Below, in pieces: positions 32,302 through 40,852 of a stretch of DNA of 64,000 nucleotides. The DNA is taken from positions 3,038,001 to 3,102,000 of the forward strand of contig NZ_CP104275.1 in the NCBI RefSeq assembly GCF_025244925.1. The letters are read 5' to 3'. Source of the DNA: Arthrobacter zhaoxinii. Lineage in GTDB: Bacteria; Actinomycetota; Actinomycetes; Actinomycetales; Micrococcaceae. The notes beneath the pieces were generated by a model. It was not told the DNA's origin. It worked only from the letters and a program-made list of their open reading frames with translations, and did not search any database. The position numbers were made by a program, and so were the translations under genes. Within the stretch, counting starts at the first letter, position 1, and every line of letters starts with the position of its first letter.

Positions 32302-35300
32302 ATGGCACAGGCACAGCAGCTGGGGTACTCCGAAGCCGATTGGGAAGGCAGCGCATTGGAGATGCTCGCCGAACCGCTCGGCTGGCGCCCGAAAACCGGA
32401 CAGGACATCGCACCCGGCACCGGCGAGCGCGATACCTGGGATGAGCTGCTCATCCGGCCCCGGCTGCTGGCCGCCCTGCAGAGGTTCAATCCGACAGTAC
32501 CCGTCCAGTACCTGAAGCAGGCCCTGGCGGAAATCGCCGCCCCCAAGTCCGCCGATGCCATCACCGAGAACAAGCGCATCCATGACTACCTCACCGGCGG
32601 CTTCCGGCTCACCTACATCGACGCGGACGGCACCGAGGTCAGCCCCACGCTGCGCCTGCTCAGCCACGACCCGGACGAGAACGACTGGCTGGCCGTCAAC
32701 CAAGTCACCCTCCAGCACGGCGACTATAAACGCCGCTTCGACCTGGTGCTCTACTGCAACGGTATGCCCGTGAGCATCATCGAGCTGAAGAAGGCCGGCA
32801 GCAAGAACGCCGACGTCGCCGCGGCTCACAACCAGCTCGCCACCTATCTGCGCGAATTCCCCATGGCGTTCCGGTTCTGCGTCTTCACGCTCGCCTCCGA
32901 CGGACTGTTCGCCAAATACGGCACCCCGTTCACCCCGTTCAACCACTTCTCGCCCTGGAACGTGGACGACGACGGCAAGCCGGTCGCGCCGGGCGCTCTG
33001 CTCGACGGCGAACCCGCCACCGGCCTGGATACCGCCCTGTTGGGCCTGTACAACCAGGAACGGTTCCTGCAGCTGGTCAACAACTTCGCCGCCTTCGACG
33101 AGGGCGCCTCCGGCCTGACGAAGCGGATCGCCAAGCCGCACCAGTACTTCGCCGTCACCAAAGCCGTGGGCAACACCGTCCAGGCAGTAGGCAGCAACGG
33201 CAAGGCCGGCGTCGTCTGGCACACCCAGGGCTCGGGCAAGTCCATGGAAATGGAGCTCTACACCAACCTGGTGGTCCGCCACCCCAAGCTGCGCAACCCC
33301 ACCGTCGTCGTCATCACCGACCGCAACGAACTGGACGGGCAGCTGTACGAAACCTTCGTGCAGAGCCAGCTGCTGCCCGAGACCGCCCGGCAGATCCGTA
33401 AACGCTCCGAACTGCGCGAAGAGCTGAGCAGCCGCACCACTGGCGGCATCTACTTCACCACGCTGCAGAAGTTCGGCCGCAGTCAGGCCGAGCGCGACGC
33501 CGGCGCGGAGCACCCGCTGCTCTCCGACCGGACCAACATCATTGTGGTGGTGGATGAAGCGCACCGCAGCCACTACGACAACCTGGACGGCTACGCGCGG
33601 CACCTGCGCGACGCCCTGCCGCACGCCACCCTGATCGCCTTCACCGGCACCCCCATCTCCTTCGAGGACCGCAACACCCGCGACGTGTTCGGCGACTACA
33701 TCGACATCTACGACCTCAATCGGGCGGTCGACGACGGCGCCACCGTCCCCGTGTACTTCGAGCCGCGGCTGATCAAGGTCGGCCTGGCCGAAGGCATCAC
33801 CGAGGAATCCCTGGATGAGGCCGCCGATGAAGCCACTGCCGGCCTGGACGATACCGAGCGGGCGCGCATCGAGCAGAGCGTCGCCGTCGTCAACGCCGTG
33901 TACGGGGCTCCGGAGCGCATCGCCGCACTCGCCCAGGACCTGGTGGCGCACTGGGAACGGCGCCGGGAGCAGATGGGCAAGTTTATCGATGCGCCGGGCA
34001 AGGCCATGATCGTGGGGGCCACCCGTGAGATCTGTGCCCGGCTCTATGACGCCATTGTGCAGATCCGTCCGGACTGGCACTCGGATGAGCTCGACAAGGG
34101 CAAGATCAAGGTGGTGTACTCCGGCACGGCCTCGGACACTCCCCCGGTCTCCAACCATGTCCGTCGCGACTCGATGAACGCCGTCATCAAGGAACGGCTC
34201 AAGACCGTGGATGACGAGCTGGAACTGGTGATCGTCAAGGACATGATGCTCACCGGCTACGACTCCCCGCCCCTGCACACCCTTTACCTGGACCGGCCGC
34301 TGAAGGGCGCCCTGCTGATGCAGACCCTCGCCCGGGTGAACCGCACCTTCCGCGGCAAGGAGGACGGCCTGCTCGTGGCCTACGCCCCGCTGGCGGAAAA
34401 CCTCGCCGCCGCGCTGAAGGAATACAGCCGGCAGGACGGCAAGCAGCAGCCGCTGGGCAAGAACATCGACGAAGCCATCGCGCTCACCGAAACCCTGGTG
34501 GAAAAGCTGCGGGAGCTGCTTGCCGGACACAACTGGAAGGCCACGCTGAACAAGGGCGGCCCGAAAGCGTTCCTGCACGCCGTCACCGGAGCGGTGAACT
34601 ACCTGCGCGATCCACTCACCCCCGGAAACCAGCCGGAGCCCGACGGCGAAAGCCTCGCCTCCCAATACCGGCGGTATTCCGGGCAGCTGGCGCGGGCGTG
34701 GGCACTGTGCTCGGGCTCCGAGCATCTGTCCCGACTGCTGCCCGAGATCAAGGTCTACGAAGAAATCCGGGTCTGGATGGCCAAGTGGGATGCCGAGGAC
34801 CGCCAGTCCCGCGGCGAGCCCGTGCCCGAGGACATCTCCCGGCTACTCGGTCAGCTGATCGCCACCTCGACGGTCTCCGGGGAGGTACTGGACATTTACG
34901 AGGCCGCCGGCATGCCGAAGCCGTCGCTGGATGACCTGACGCCGGAATTCATGGCCCAGACCCAGCAGGCAAGGAACCCGCAGCTGGCCATCGAAGCGCT
35001 CCGGAAACTCATCTCGGAGGAGGCCACCCGCACCACGCGCAACAACGCCATCCGTGAGCGGGCCTTCTCGGAGCGGATCACCGAGCTGATGAACAAATAC
35101 ACCAACCAGCAGCTGACTTCCGCAGAGGTGATCGCCGCTCTCGTGGAGCTGGCCAAGGAGGTCTCACAGGAGAAGGACCGAGGCAAGCAGTTCTCGCCGG
35201 CGCTGAACGAGGACGAGCTGGCGTTCTACGACGCGGTGTCACAGAACGAGTCCGCGGTGGATGTGCAGGGCGAAGGCGTCCTGGCGAACATTGCCCGCGA

Positions 35301-35499
35301 TCTGGTGAAGGTAATGCGCCGCGACGTCCGCACGGACTGGACCGTGCGCGACGACGTCCGGGCCAAGCTGCGCTCCTCGATCAAACGGCTCCTGGTCCTG
35401 AACGGTTACCCGCCGGACAAGCAGCCGGCCGCCATCAAGCTCGTCATGGAGCAGATGGAGTCCATGGCCCCGCGGTTTGCGGAGGCGCGGGCGGGCTAG
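32302..35499 (+). CDS. hsdR: Type I restriction endonuclease, motor and nuclease subunit
   Basis: 1065-residue translocating nuclease that cuts unmodified DNA when complexed with HsdM and HsdS. The N-terminal PD-(D/E)xK nuclease is visible as RRFDLVLYCNGMPVSIIELKK (Asp near residue 146, ELK near 161). The motor has Walker A WHTQGSGKS near 306-314, the DEAH box VVDEAHRS near 418, TLIAFTGTP and the late helicase motif LLMQTLARVNRTFRGKEDG. A long helical C-terminal region contacts the methylase core. The ATG immediately follows the hsdS stop. The gene looks intact, so the system should restrict. Confidence 0.95.
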   Translation: MAQAQQLGYSEADWEGSALEMLAEPLGWRPKTGQDIAPGTGERDTWDELLIRPRLLAALQRFNPTVPVQYLKQALAEIAAPKSADAITENKRIHDYLTGGFRLTYIDADGTEVSPTLRLLSHDPDENDWLAVNQVTLQHGDYKRRFDLVLYCNGMPVSIIELKKAGSKNADVAAAHNQLATYLREFPMAFRFCVFTLASDGLFAKYGTPFTPFNHFSPWNVDDDGKPVAPGALLDGEPATGLDTALLGLYNQERFLQLVNNFAAFDEGASGLTKRIAKPHQYFAVTKAVGNTVQAVGSNGKAGVVWHTQGSGKSMEMELYTNLVVRHPKLRNPTVVVITDRNELDGQLYETFVQSQLLPETARQIRKRSELREELSSRTTGGIYFTTLQKFGRSQAERDAGAEHPLLSDRTNIIVVVDEAHRSHYDNLDGYARHLRDALPHATLIAFTGTPISFEDRNTRDVFGDYIDIYDLNRAVDDGATVPVYFEPRLIKVGLAEGITEESLDEAADEATAGLDDTERARIEQSVAVVNAVYGAPERIAALAQDLVAHWERRREQMGKFIDAPGKAMIVGATREICARLYDAIVQIRPDWHSDELDKGKIKVVYSGTASDTPPVSNHVRRDSMNAVIKERLKTVDDELELVIVKDMMLTGYDSPPLHTLYLDRPLKGALLMQTLARVNRTFRGKEDGLLVAYAPLAENLAAALKEYSRQDGKQQPLGKNIDEAIALTETLVEKLRELLAGHNWKATLNKGGPKAFLHAVTGAVNYLRDPLTPGNQPEPDGESLASQYRRYSGQLARAWALCSGSEHLSRLLPEIKVYEEIRVWMAKWDAEDRQSRGEPVPEDISRLLGQLIATSTVSGEVLDIYEAAGMPKPSLDDLTPEFMAQTQQARNPQLAIEALRKLISEEATRTTRNNAIRERAFSERITELMNKYTNQQLTSAEVIAALVELAKEVSQEKDRGKQFSPALNEDELAFYDAVSQNESAVDVQGEGVLANIARDLVKVMRRDVRTDWTVRDDVRAKLRSSIKRLLVLNGYPPDKQPAAIKLVMEQMESMAPRFAEARAG

Positions 35500-35518
35500 T
35501 CCGCTTTTGGTTCACCTT

Positions 35519-35545
35519 GTGGCCCGGCCGTTTGTGCCGGGCCAC
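35519..35545 (+). terminator. Hairpin terminator after hsdR
   Basis: Perfect 10-bp stem GTGGCCCGGC / GCCGGGCCAC with a 7-nt loop, 20 bp after the hsdR stop and followed by a T/C-rich run. It partly separates hsdR from the unknown gene at 35622, which therefore may have its own promoter or depend on read-through. Confidence 0.75.
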
Positions 35546-35621
35546 TGCCCTGCTCTTTTCCCTTACCCTTTTTCTCTCCACCCGCGTCAACGATGACGCG
35601 CTGCCCGAAAGACGATCCACC

Positions 35622-37574
35622 TTGCTCGAAAAAGAACTTCGCCAGAAACTCCAGCCCCTCCGGGATGATCTGGCCCGTGCCACTGACCCCGAATACGACG
35701 AGAAGGCGCCGGTCCACCGACTGGCCAAGGAACTCAACCGGTCGATCCAGTGGGTCATCCGTAAGAGTGGTGGCGACGCCGAGGAAATGCATGCGAGCTA
35801 CCGCCTGACCACGGCTCAGGAATCCCACGTCAGGGAGGCCCACCGTCAGGAGTTGACGGTCCCCGAAGGGCATCCTGACAGCCTCTCCATGACACTTTCG
35901 CGGCTCGCCCGTGATCTGATGCTGCCTCGCATCGACGTCATAAATGAGGTAATCCTCCGTGGAGTACCTCGGGAGGAAGCGACCCCGACACTGATGTTGT
36001 ACACCTCCGAGGTGCAGGTACTGCTTGAATTCTTCGGGAAGCGCTGGAAATGGCGGCAGGACCATCCGCTCCCCTATACACCGAGTGCTGACGGCAGGAT
36101 CTCCTTCGAGACATACGAGCGGATCCGCCAGGACGAACGCGAAAGCCTCGAGAGGGAGGGGTTGCTACCCTCCCGTTTAGAGTTGTCCCGCCATCCCAAA
36201 CGGGAGTGGCCACAAATCATTGAGCATTCGCAGCGTTTGAAATCTCAGCCACCGCTTCCGACGGCCACGCGAAACGTAAGTACCGCCTCAGCGTCGAGTT
36301 CTGTGAATGTGCTTTCCTTGGCGTCCGGGGGTGAGTCTCAAAAGCCCGCAGCCAAATCTGGCAAGCCGTTCGGGAAGAACGGTATACCTGCCAAATCCGC
36401 GCTCAGATCACCAGATCCTGAGGCTGCCGTCAAGCTCGCTCTGAGTCATGATGCCCACGCTGCGGGGCGAGTGAAGAGGTTACAGATAGCCGCAGCAACG
36501 AACACTGCTTTGACCCCTCCGAAGCCGGCCTCTGTAGCTCAGCTGCAAAACCGCAAGGTAGTGGGACTGATTCAAAAGGAGGTGGAGGGCGGACAGCATA
36601 CCGGCTTGTCTCCCGAGCCCGCATTCCGGACCTATCGCACCACCGTGAGTGCTGGTTCCACTGCGGTTGCAGACCTGCAGGAGACTCTAAAAGAGTTCCA
36701 TCCGCGGATGTATGCCACATTCTTCGATCAGTTCCGGGATGTTCTGGCGGTGGACAGGCTAGTCGCGAGGACCATGCGGGCAGGGAGAGGATTCATCGCC
36801 ACGGACCCCGAGCATGTCCGGATTATCAACGAGGTTTGTGAGTACAGCTACGGGATTTTCGCCTACTGGGAGATGGGCTCCAGAATTGGCCGTAAGGCGC
36901 GGAGCCTTCCACTCCCGTCTGCCAAGAAAGTCAAAACCGCTCTAGTGAAGCTCCGCCCTATGTACATGGGCGTACTGACCGATCTGTGCCACCGGCGCTT
37001 TGTTTTCTGGCGGGTTGGAAAGATCTGGGACCTATTGGAAGTCCGGTTCGACGACGTACATGACTGGTTGGACGGCTTAGCTACCGGAGAATATGTTCCA
37101 CTTACAACGCACCACATTCCGCTGGGCAACTATAAGAACGTTGCCGCCTGCACAGACTTCTCTAACCGCGACCAGGACATAGTGAAGTTCATGTCGGAAG
37201 CCGCTGAGAACCTACGGCAGGGAGTCCACGGAGTCCGGGGTAAAAAGGCAACCAATAGTGCTGCGGCATTCGAGCCTCGAACAACGGGAGCATCGGGTTC
37301 GTCAGGGCAAAGGACGCTTGGGTACCGGCCGGAGAACACGTGGCTGGTCCCGATCACCATCACTAACGGGCAGGTCGACACCACCCTCGACGAGGATTTC
37401 TTCAGCTCGCCGGACGACATGAAACCACATGAAGTTCGGTCGTTTTACCGCCGGCCCAGAGGATCTTCACCCAACGCTCCTCGAACCGAATTTGTCAGCG
37501 GACACATCCGCGGAGGACGCGGTGCATTCGCCGATATGAAGCTACTCCCAGCGGTCACTATCGGCCGTAGATAA
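35622..37574 (+). CDS. Unknown protein downstream of the type I R-M operon
   Basis: About 650 residues; no family recognised. The first 160 residues are charged and helical (LLEKELRQKLQPLRDDLARA; AKELNRSIQWVIRKSGG, HTH-like in feel). Residues about 210-300 are Ser/Ala/Lys-rich and probably a flexible linker. The later half is a compact domain with FFDQFRDVLAVDRLVARTMR, LTDLCHRRFVFWRVGKIWDL and LTTHHIPLGNYKN. No membrane helix or standard nuclease, NTPase or methylase motif was seen. The frame is open from TTG 35517, but that crosses the hsdR terminator; TTG 35622 is preferred, weakly. Base composition is lower in GC than the core genes. A defence accessory is possible but unproven. Confidence 0.6.
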   Translation: MLEKELRQKLQPLRDDLARATDPEYDEKAPVHRLAKELNRSIQWVIRKSGGDAEEMHASYRLTTAQESHVREAHRQELTVPEGHPDSLSMTLSRLARDLMLPRIDVINEVILRGVPREEATPTLMLYTSEVQVLLEFFGKRWKWRQDHPLPYTPSADGRISFETYERIRQDERESLEREGLLPSRLELSRHPKREWPQIIEHSQRLKSQPPLPTATRNVSTASASSSVNVLSLASGGESQKPAAKSGKPFGKNGIPAKSALRSPDPEAAVKLALSHDAHAAGRVKRLQIAAATNTALTPPKPASVAQLQNRKVVGLIQKEVEGGQHTGLSPEPAFRTYRTTVSAGSTAVADLQETLKEFHPRMYATFFDQFRDVLAVDRLVARTMRAGRGFIATDPEHVRIINEVCEYSYGIFAYWEMGSRIGRKARSLPLPSAKKVKTALVKLRPMYMGVLTDLCHRRFVFWRVGKIWDLLEVRFDDVHDWLDGLATGEYVPLTTHHIPLGNYKNVAACTDFSNRDQDIVKFMSEAAENLRQGVHGVRGKKATNSAAAFEPRTTGASGSSGQRTLGYRPENTWLVPITITNGQVDTTLDEDFFSSPDDMKPHEVRSFYRRPRGSSPNAPRTEFVSGHIRGGRGAFADMKLLPAVTIGRR

Positions 37575-37800
37575 CAGTCAGACCGCACACTAAGTGTTCC
37601 TAGGGAACAAGAGCGCTTCTGTACAGCTGATGCTGTCCTCCGGGCTTGCAGGCGACATCAGGTGTACAGAAGGCGGCGTATGCCGGGCTCCTCCGGCACA
37701 GTTTCCCACCCGGTGTGACGTTTGGGGCTGGTGTTGTCCCAGCGGGAACAGAACCACCACTGACTGGGATGCTCTGCCGGAATTCGAAGGCTCTGGCACG
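37575..37800. other. Intergenic region at the right edge of the island
   Basis: No gene seen between the unknown protein and the DUF6308 remnant. It carries a hairpin at 37620-37668 and, at 37720-37735, GTTTGGGGCTGGTG. The latter is the reverse complement of a motif in the 102-bp tandem repeats near 58.3 kb. Confidence 0.5.
37620..37668. repeat. Hairpin element type E (13-bp arms, 23-nt spacer)
   Basis: Arms TGTACAGCTGATG (37620-37632) and CATCAGGTGTACA (37656-37668) pair at 12 of 13 positions around exactly 23 nt. A degenerate relative with the same spacing lies at 58615-58663. Confidence 0.7.
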
Positions 37801-37859
37801 TTCATAGTGCAGTAGATGTCCCCTAGCCGGCTGGCACCCAGCATCTACTGCACTATGAA
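37801..37859. repeat. Hairpin element type C, locus 2
   Basis: Perfect 18-bp inverted repeat TTCATAGTGCAGTAGATG (37801-37818) / CATCTACTGCACTATGAA (37842-37859) around a 23-nt spacer. Confidence 0.88.
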
Positions 37860-37873
37860 CCCGCGGCGCGGCA

Positions 37874-37964
37874 CCTAGTGAGCAGATAACGGGGTTTAGC
37901 GGAATCCAGTGAGCAGATAACGCGGCTATTCAGCAGGGATAAGCCCGTTATCTGCTCAGTAGAT
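37874..37964. repeat. Hairpin element type D, locus 2
   Basis: Two left arms with GTGAGCAGATAACG precede the single right arm CGTTATCTGCTCAGTAGAT (37946-37964). The 12-bp core pairs perfectly. Same layout as locus 1. Confidence 0.8.
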
Positions 37965-37977
37965 GCGGGTTCAGGGG

Positions 37978-38226
37978 CTAAGCCTCTTCGTCTTCACCGG
38001 CCGGGGGCTGGGGCGTCCCGCCGCCGGTGCCGTGCATCCACAGGACCACGTCCATGGCGCGAAGCCGGGAAATCCGGTGTGGCAGTTCCGCCCGACGCTG
38101 GATTTCGTCGAGGCGGAGGGGGAGCGCCCCGCTGTCCTCAGTGAGCGCCGCGTGCCAATCAGTCACCGGGTCAGGGAGTACTTCAGGCTCATCCCCGATT
38201 CCCAGATGGGGATCAAGCGATTCCCG
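37978..38226 (-). pseudogene. DUF6308 remnant, copy 3 (3' fragment)
   Basis: Only the C-terminal third of a DUF6308 gene remains. Homology to copy 2 starts near 38224 (RLIPIW), is broken by an indel with a frame change around 38170-38200, and then continues as TDWHAALTEDSG and PHRISRLRAMDVVLWM to a short altered tail. Nothing upstream could supply the missing N-terminal part, since an unrelated membrane-protein gene starts at 38274. The fragment marks the right end of the putative island and shows that the island junction falls inside a DUF6308 gene. Confidence 0.75.
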
Positions 38227-38273
38227 CACACCAATCCCGGCAGCCCCGCACCCCGTCCCCTAGAGTGATCGCC

Positions 38274-38822
38274 ATGGATACTCCGACCCAGTTTGCCGTC
38301 ATAGCGTTCGGCGTCTTCGTAATATGCGTCGGTCCCGCCCTGCTCGTGCCGGGTGTTCTCGCATATTCCGGCCGTTGGACGTCTTGGGTAGGTCCGTCCG
38401 GCTCCCAGTCGACGGCGAAGCACTCCCGGCTGGGCTTCATGATGTTCTGGGCCGGTGTGCCGATGACCGTGATGGATGTTCTCCTCGGCCTGGAAGCGCT
38501 GGGTGTGGACGCCTCGCTGACAAGGGAGCTCATCCTGGCACCCATGATTCTCTGCATGCCCATAGTGATGATGCACATCTATTTCCTCCCAAAGGTCCTC
38601 CGGCCCCTCCTGCTGCCTCAGTGGTACCGGGACTGGGAGGACCCGATCAACGAGCGCGCTGACCAGGAGACCGAGTTGCGCCGGGCCAGACGGAAACGCC
38701 TCCGGAAACTGCCCCGGGCTGAAAGGCGCCGGGTTCGGCTCCAGGAAATGGGTGCGGCTGACCGCCTGATCATCGTCGAGGTTGATCAGAAGGTCATCTG
38801 GGAGAAAACGTCGCGCTACTAG
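38274..38822 (+). CDS. Hypothetical membrane protein
   Basis: 182-residue protein, unrecognised. Three hydrophobic segments lie near residues 9-30, 57-78 and 90-110. A strongly basic cytoplasmic tail follows (RRARRKRLRKLPRAERRRVR, about residues 135-155). ATG 38274 is used, with GTG 38265 as an in-frame alternative. The 3' end overlaps the convergent DoxX gene by four bases. It sits immediately outside the island right repeat. Confidence 0.65.
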   Translation: MDTPTQFAVIAFGVFVICVGPALLVPGVLAYSGRWTSWVGPSGSQSTAKHSRLGFMMFWAGVPMTVMDVLLGLEALGVDASLTRELILAPMILCMPIVMMHIYFLPKVLRPLLLPQWYRDWEDPINERADQETELRRARRKRLRKLPRAERRRVRLQEMGAADRLIIVEVDQKVIWEKTSRY

Positions 38823-39277
38823 TCCTTCCGCCCGTCCCGCAGCGCCTTCCACGCACCGGTGGACCAGAGTGCCCACAGCACCAGCGGCGGCTGGAAGAAC
38901 AGCCGGGCCAGCCGGGCGCCGTCGGACTCCAGACCGAACGCGTCCGTATGCGTGACGTACTGGGAAATGTTGCCCGGGAAGATCGCGATGAAGAAGGCAG
39001 CCGCGGCCAGGCCCACCGGCACCCGCCGCTTCGGCAGCAGGATCAGCGCCGCGCCGAGGCTGATCTCGGCGACGCCGGAGAGCAGCACCACGGCGTCCTC
39101 CCCCAGCGGCACCCATTCGGGCACCTGCGCCTGGAACTCCTGCCGGGCGAAGGTCAGGTGAGAGGTCCCGGCAAAGGCCAGGAACGTCCCGAGGCCGACG
39201 GCGGCCCAGCGACGGGGTTTCGACGTCGGCGGTGCGGGGCGGGCGGCAAGGGCAAGGACCTTCGAGAGGGGAGACAT
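38819..39277 (-). CDS. DoxX-family membrane protein
   Basis: 152-residue integral membrane protein with four helices, of the DoxX/DoxD-like family. Helix one carries GLGTFLAFAGTSHLTFAR. The conserved stretch LLSGVAEISLGAALILLPKR and the following AAAFFIAIFPGNISQYVTHT are typical of the small DoxX subgroup. Roles proposed for the family include redox homeostasis at the membrane; none is shown here. Transcribed alone, convergent with 38274. Confidence 0.82.
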   Translation of the reverse strand: MSPLSKVLALAARPAPPTSKPRRWAAVGLGTFLAFAGTSHLTFARQEFQAQVPEWVPLGEDAVVLLSGVAEISLGAALILLPKRRVPVGLAAAAFFIAIFPGNISQYVTHTDAFGLESDGARLARLFFQPPLVLWALWSTGAWKALRDGRKD

Positions 39278-39336
39278 GCTCCCGACGCTAACACCCCCGC
39301 CCCGACCGGGGCAGGGGTGCGGTCAATGGCGGCTGC

Positions 39337-40512
39337 TCAGGTGAGCCGGTTGTAGGCCAGCTGCGCCAGGGCGGCGGCCTGGTCCCCCAGCACCGCGTCG
39401 TCAAAGACCACCCGCGGGGAATGGTTCCACGCGGCAGTGACCGGATTGACCTCCGGCGGCGTCGCTCCCAGGAAGAGGAAGGTGCCTGGAACCTCATTGA
39501 GCACCAGGGAGAAATCCTCGGAGCCCATCAGCGGATCCCGGGATTCAAGCACCCGGTCCTCGCCGAAGATCTCCCGCAGCCCGGTGACGGCCTCCCGCGT
39601 CCGGTCCGCGTCGTTGCGGGTGACCGGGTACCGGATGGTGAAGTCCACCGCGACGGTGCACCCGTGCGCGGCCGCGATTCCCTCGGCGAGCGCCTTGGAT
39701 TCGACAATCACGCGGTCCAGGGATTCCTCCGACAACGTGCGGACCGAGGCGCCAAGGCTGGCGGTATCGGGAATAACGTTGATCGCTTCCCCGGCGGAAA
39801 GCTGGGTCACTGTGAGCACAATCGGATCGAACGCGGAAAACCGGCGCGTGGCCATAATCTGCAGCGCCGTCGCGATTTCGGTCAGAGCGGGCACCGGATC
39901 GATGGCCGTCTGCGGCTGCGAGCTGTGCCCGCCGGATCCCTTCACCGTGATCCTCAGTTCGTTCGCACCGGCCATCAGCGTGCCGGGCTTGGTGCGGAAG
40001 ACCCCCAGCGGACCGGGACGCACATGGATGCCGTAGGCGGCGACGGGACGTTCCCCGGCGGCGTCGAGCACTCCCTCGTCCAGCATCAGGCTCGCACCGT
40101 CGTGGCCCTCCTCCCCCGGCTGGAACATAAAGATCACATTGCCGGAGAGGTCCTGCTGCTGGGCGCAGAGCAGGCGGGCTGCACCCACGAGGCCGGCAAC
40201 GTGCAGGTCGTGTCCGCAGGCGTGCATGGCGCCGTTGGTGGAGGCATAGTCCAGATCGGTCAGTTCACTCACCGGCAGTGCGTCCATGTCGCCGCGCAGC
40301 AGGACCGTCGGGCCGGGTTCGGCTCCGCGCAGTACGGCGACCACGGAGGTGGTCTTGACCCCCAAAGTGATGTCCAGATCCAGCCCCTCCAGGGCGGCAA
40401 GGACCTTTTCCTGCGTCCGGGGCAGGTTGATTCCGGTCTCCGGGTCCCGGTGCAGCTCCCGCCGCAGGGCCACCAGTTCAGGCAGGATCGCCTGTGCTTC
40501 CTGTACAAACAT
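39337..40512 (-). CDS. M20-family metallopeptidase / amidohydrolase
   Basis: 391-residue enzyme of the hippurate hydrolase / N-acyl-amino-acid amidohydrolase group. Metal-binding and catalytic segments are intact: LRGDMDALPVSE near residue 71, HACGHDLHVAGL near 101, FQPGEEGHDGASLML near 131 with the catalytic Glu pair, and MGSEDFSLVL near 345. The lid domain in the middle has GSGGHSSQPQTAIDP. It would hydrolyse an N-acylated or amidated amino acid in the cytoplasm; the exact substrate is unknown. Monocistronic by spacing. Confidence 0.9.
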   Translation of the reverse strand: MFVQEAQAILPELVALRRELHRDPETGINLPRTQEKVLAALEGLDLDITLGVKTTSVVAVLRGAEPGPTVLLRGDMDALPVSELTDLDYASTNGAMHACGHDLHVAGLVGAARLLCAQQQDLSGNVIFMFQPGEEGHDGASLMLDEGVLDAAGERPVAAYGIHVRPGPLGVFRTKPGTLMAGANELRITVKGSGGHSSQPQTAIDPVPALTEIATALQIMATRRFSAFDPIVLTVTQLSAGEAINVIPDTASLGASVRTLSEESLDRVIVESKALAEGIAAAHGCTVAVDFTIRYPVTRNDADRTREAVTGLREIFGEDRVLESRDPLMGSEDFSLVLNEVPGTFLFLGATPPEVNPVTAAWNHSPRVVFDDAVLGDQAAALAQLAYNRLT

Positions 40513-40852
40513 GCTGTAAGTCCTGTCATCTACGCTGATGGCCGGCTGCCGTCCGGGCTGCCTCTACCTACGCAGTAAATCACTCCCTTCGCTCCAGCAC
40601 AGCGGTGCGGGCCCCACCCGTGCCGTTTCCGGTGCGACGACGGCGGCCGGCGGCAGCGGCGGTACGACGACGGCGGCCAGCGGCAGCGGCGGTACGACGA
40701 CGGCGGCAGGCTGGGCAGCCGACACACCGGCACCCGGGGCGTCCCCGGGCACCAACGTCGAACCGCACCACAGTGGCGGACTCCCTCATCCCCCGGTCGC
40801 TCATCCCCGCGGCGGAGCCCCCGCGCACCGTTCGGCTCCTAGACTGGGCACC
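40513..40852. other. Intergenic region with a 30-bp minisatellite
   Basis: 340 bp between divergent genes. Units of 30 bp at 40631-40660 and 40661-40690 and a partial third at 40691-40710 repeat GGTACGACGACGGCGGCC plus CAGCGGCAGCGGC. The plus frame is open and would add about 105 residues to the kinase gene, but it is low complexity and lacks family homology, so it is left non-coding. Otherwise only divergent promoters are expected. Confidence 0.55.

Larger units (their letters stand above)
25012..37990. mobile_element. Putative genomic island carrying the type I R-M system
   Basis: Bounded by two same-orientation 190-bp repeats. The right one is attached to a truncated duplicate of the DUF6308 3' end, the left to an intact DUF6308 gene. 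Cargo: DUF6308 copy 2, a frameshifted lipoprotein, an anchored protein, the methylase-like fusion, hsdM, hsdS, hsdR and a 650-residue unknown. No integrase, transposase or tRNA was seen, so movement would rely on homologous recombination or on outside enzymes. Recombination between the repeats would delete 12,789 bp and rebuild one DUF6308 3' end. Confidence 0.45.
37801..37990. repeat. 190-bp direct repeat, right copy (island boundary)
   Basis: Same length and order of elements as 25012-25201, about 90% identical by eye, with the final 55 bp the same. It runs into the 3' end of the truncated DUF6308 gene. Confidence 0.85.

Noticed and set aside
32233-34725. 830-codon minus-strand open frame
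   Set aside because: Antisense shadow of hsdR, which has all motor and nuclease motifs.
35517-35621. Hydrophobic N-terminal extension of the unknown protein, resembling a signal peptide
   Set aside because: It would be translated across the hsdR terminator hairpin from a TTG without a ribosome site; more likely not coding.
40564-40755. Small minus-strand Pro/Val-rich frame over the minisatellite
   Set aside because: Its sequence comes only from the 30-bp repeat, whose length keeps any frame open; no start signal or homology.
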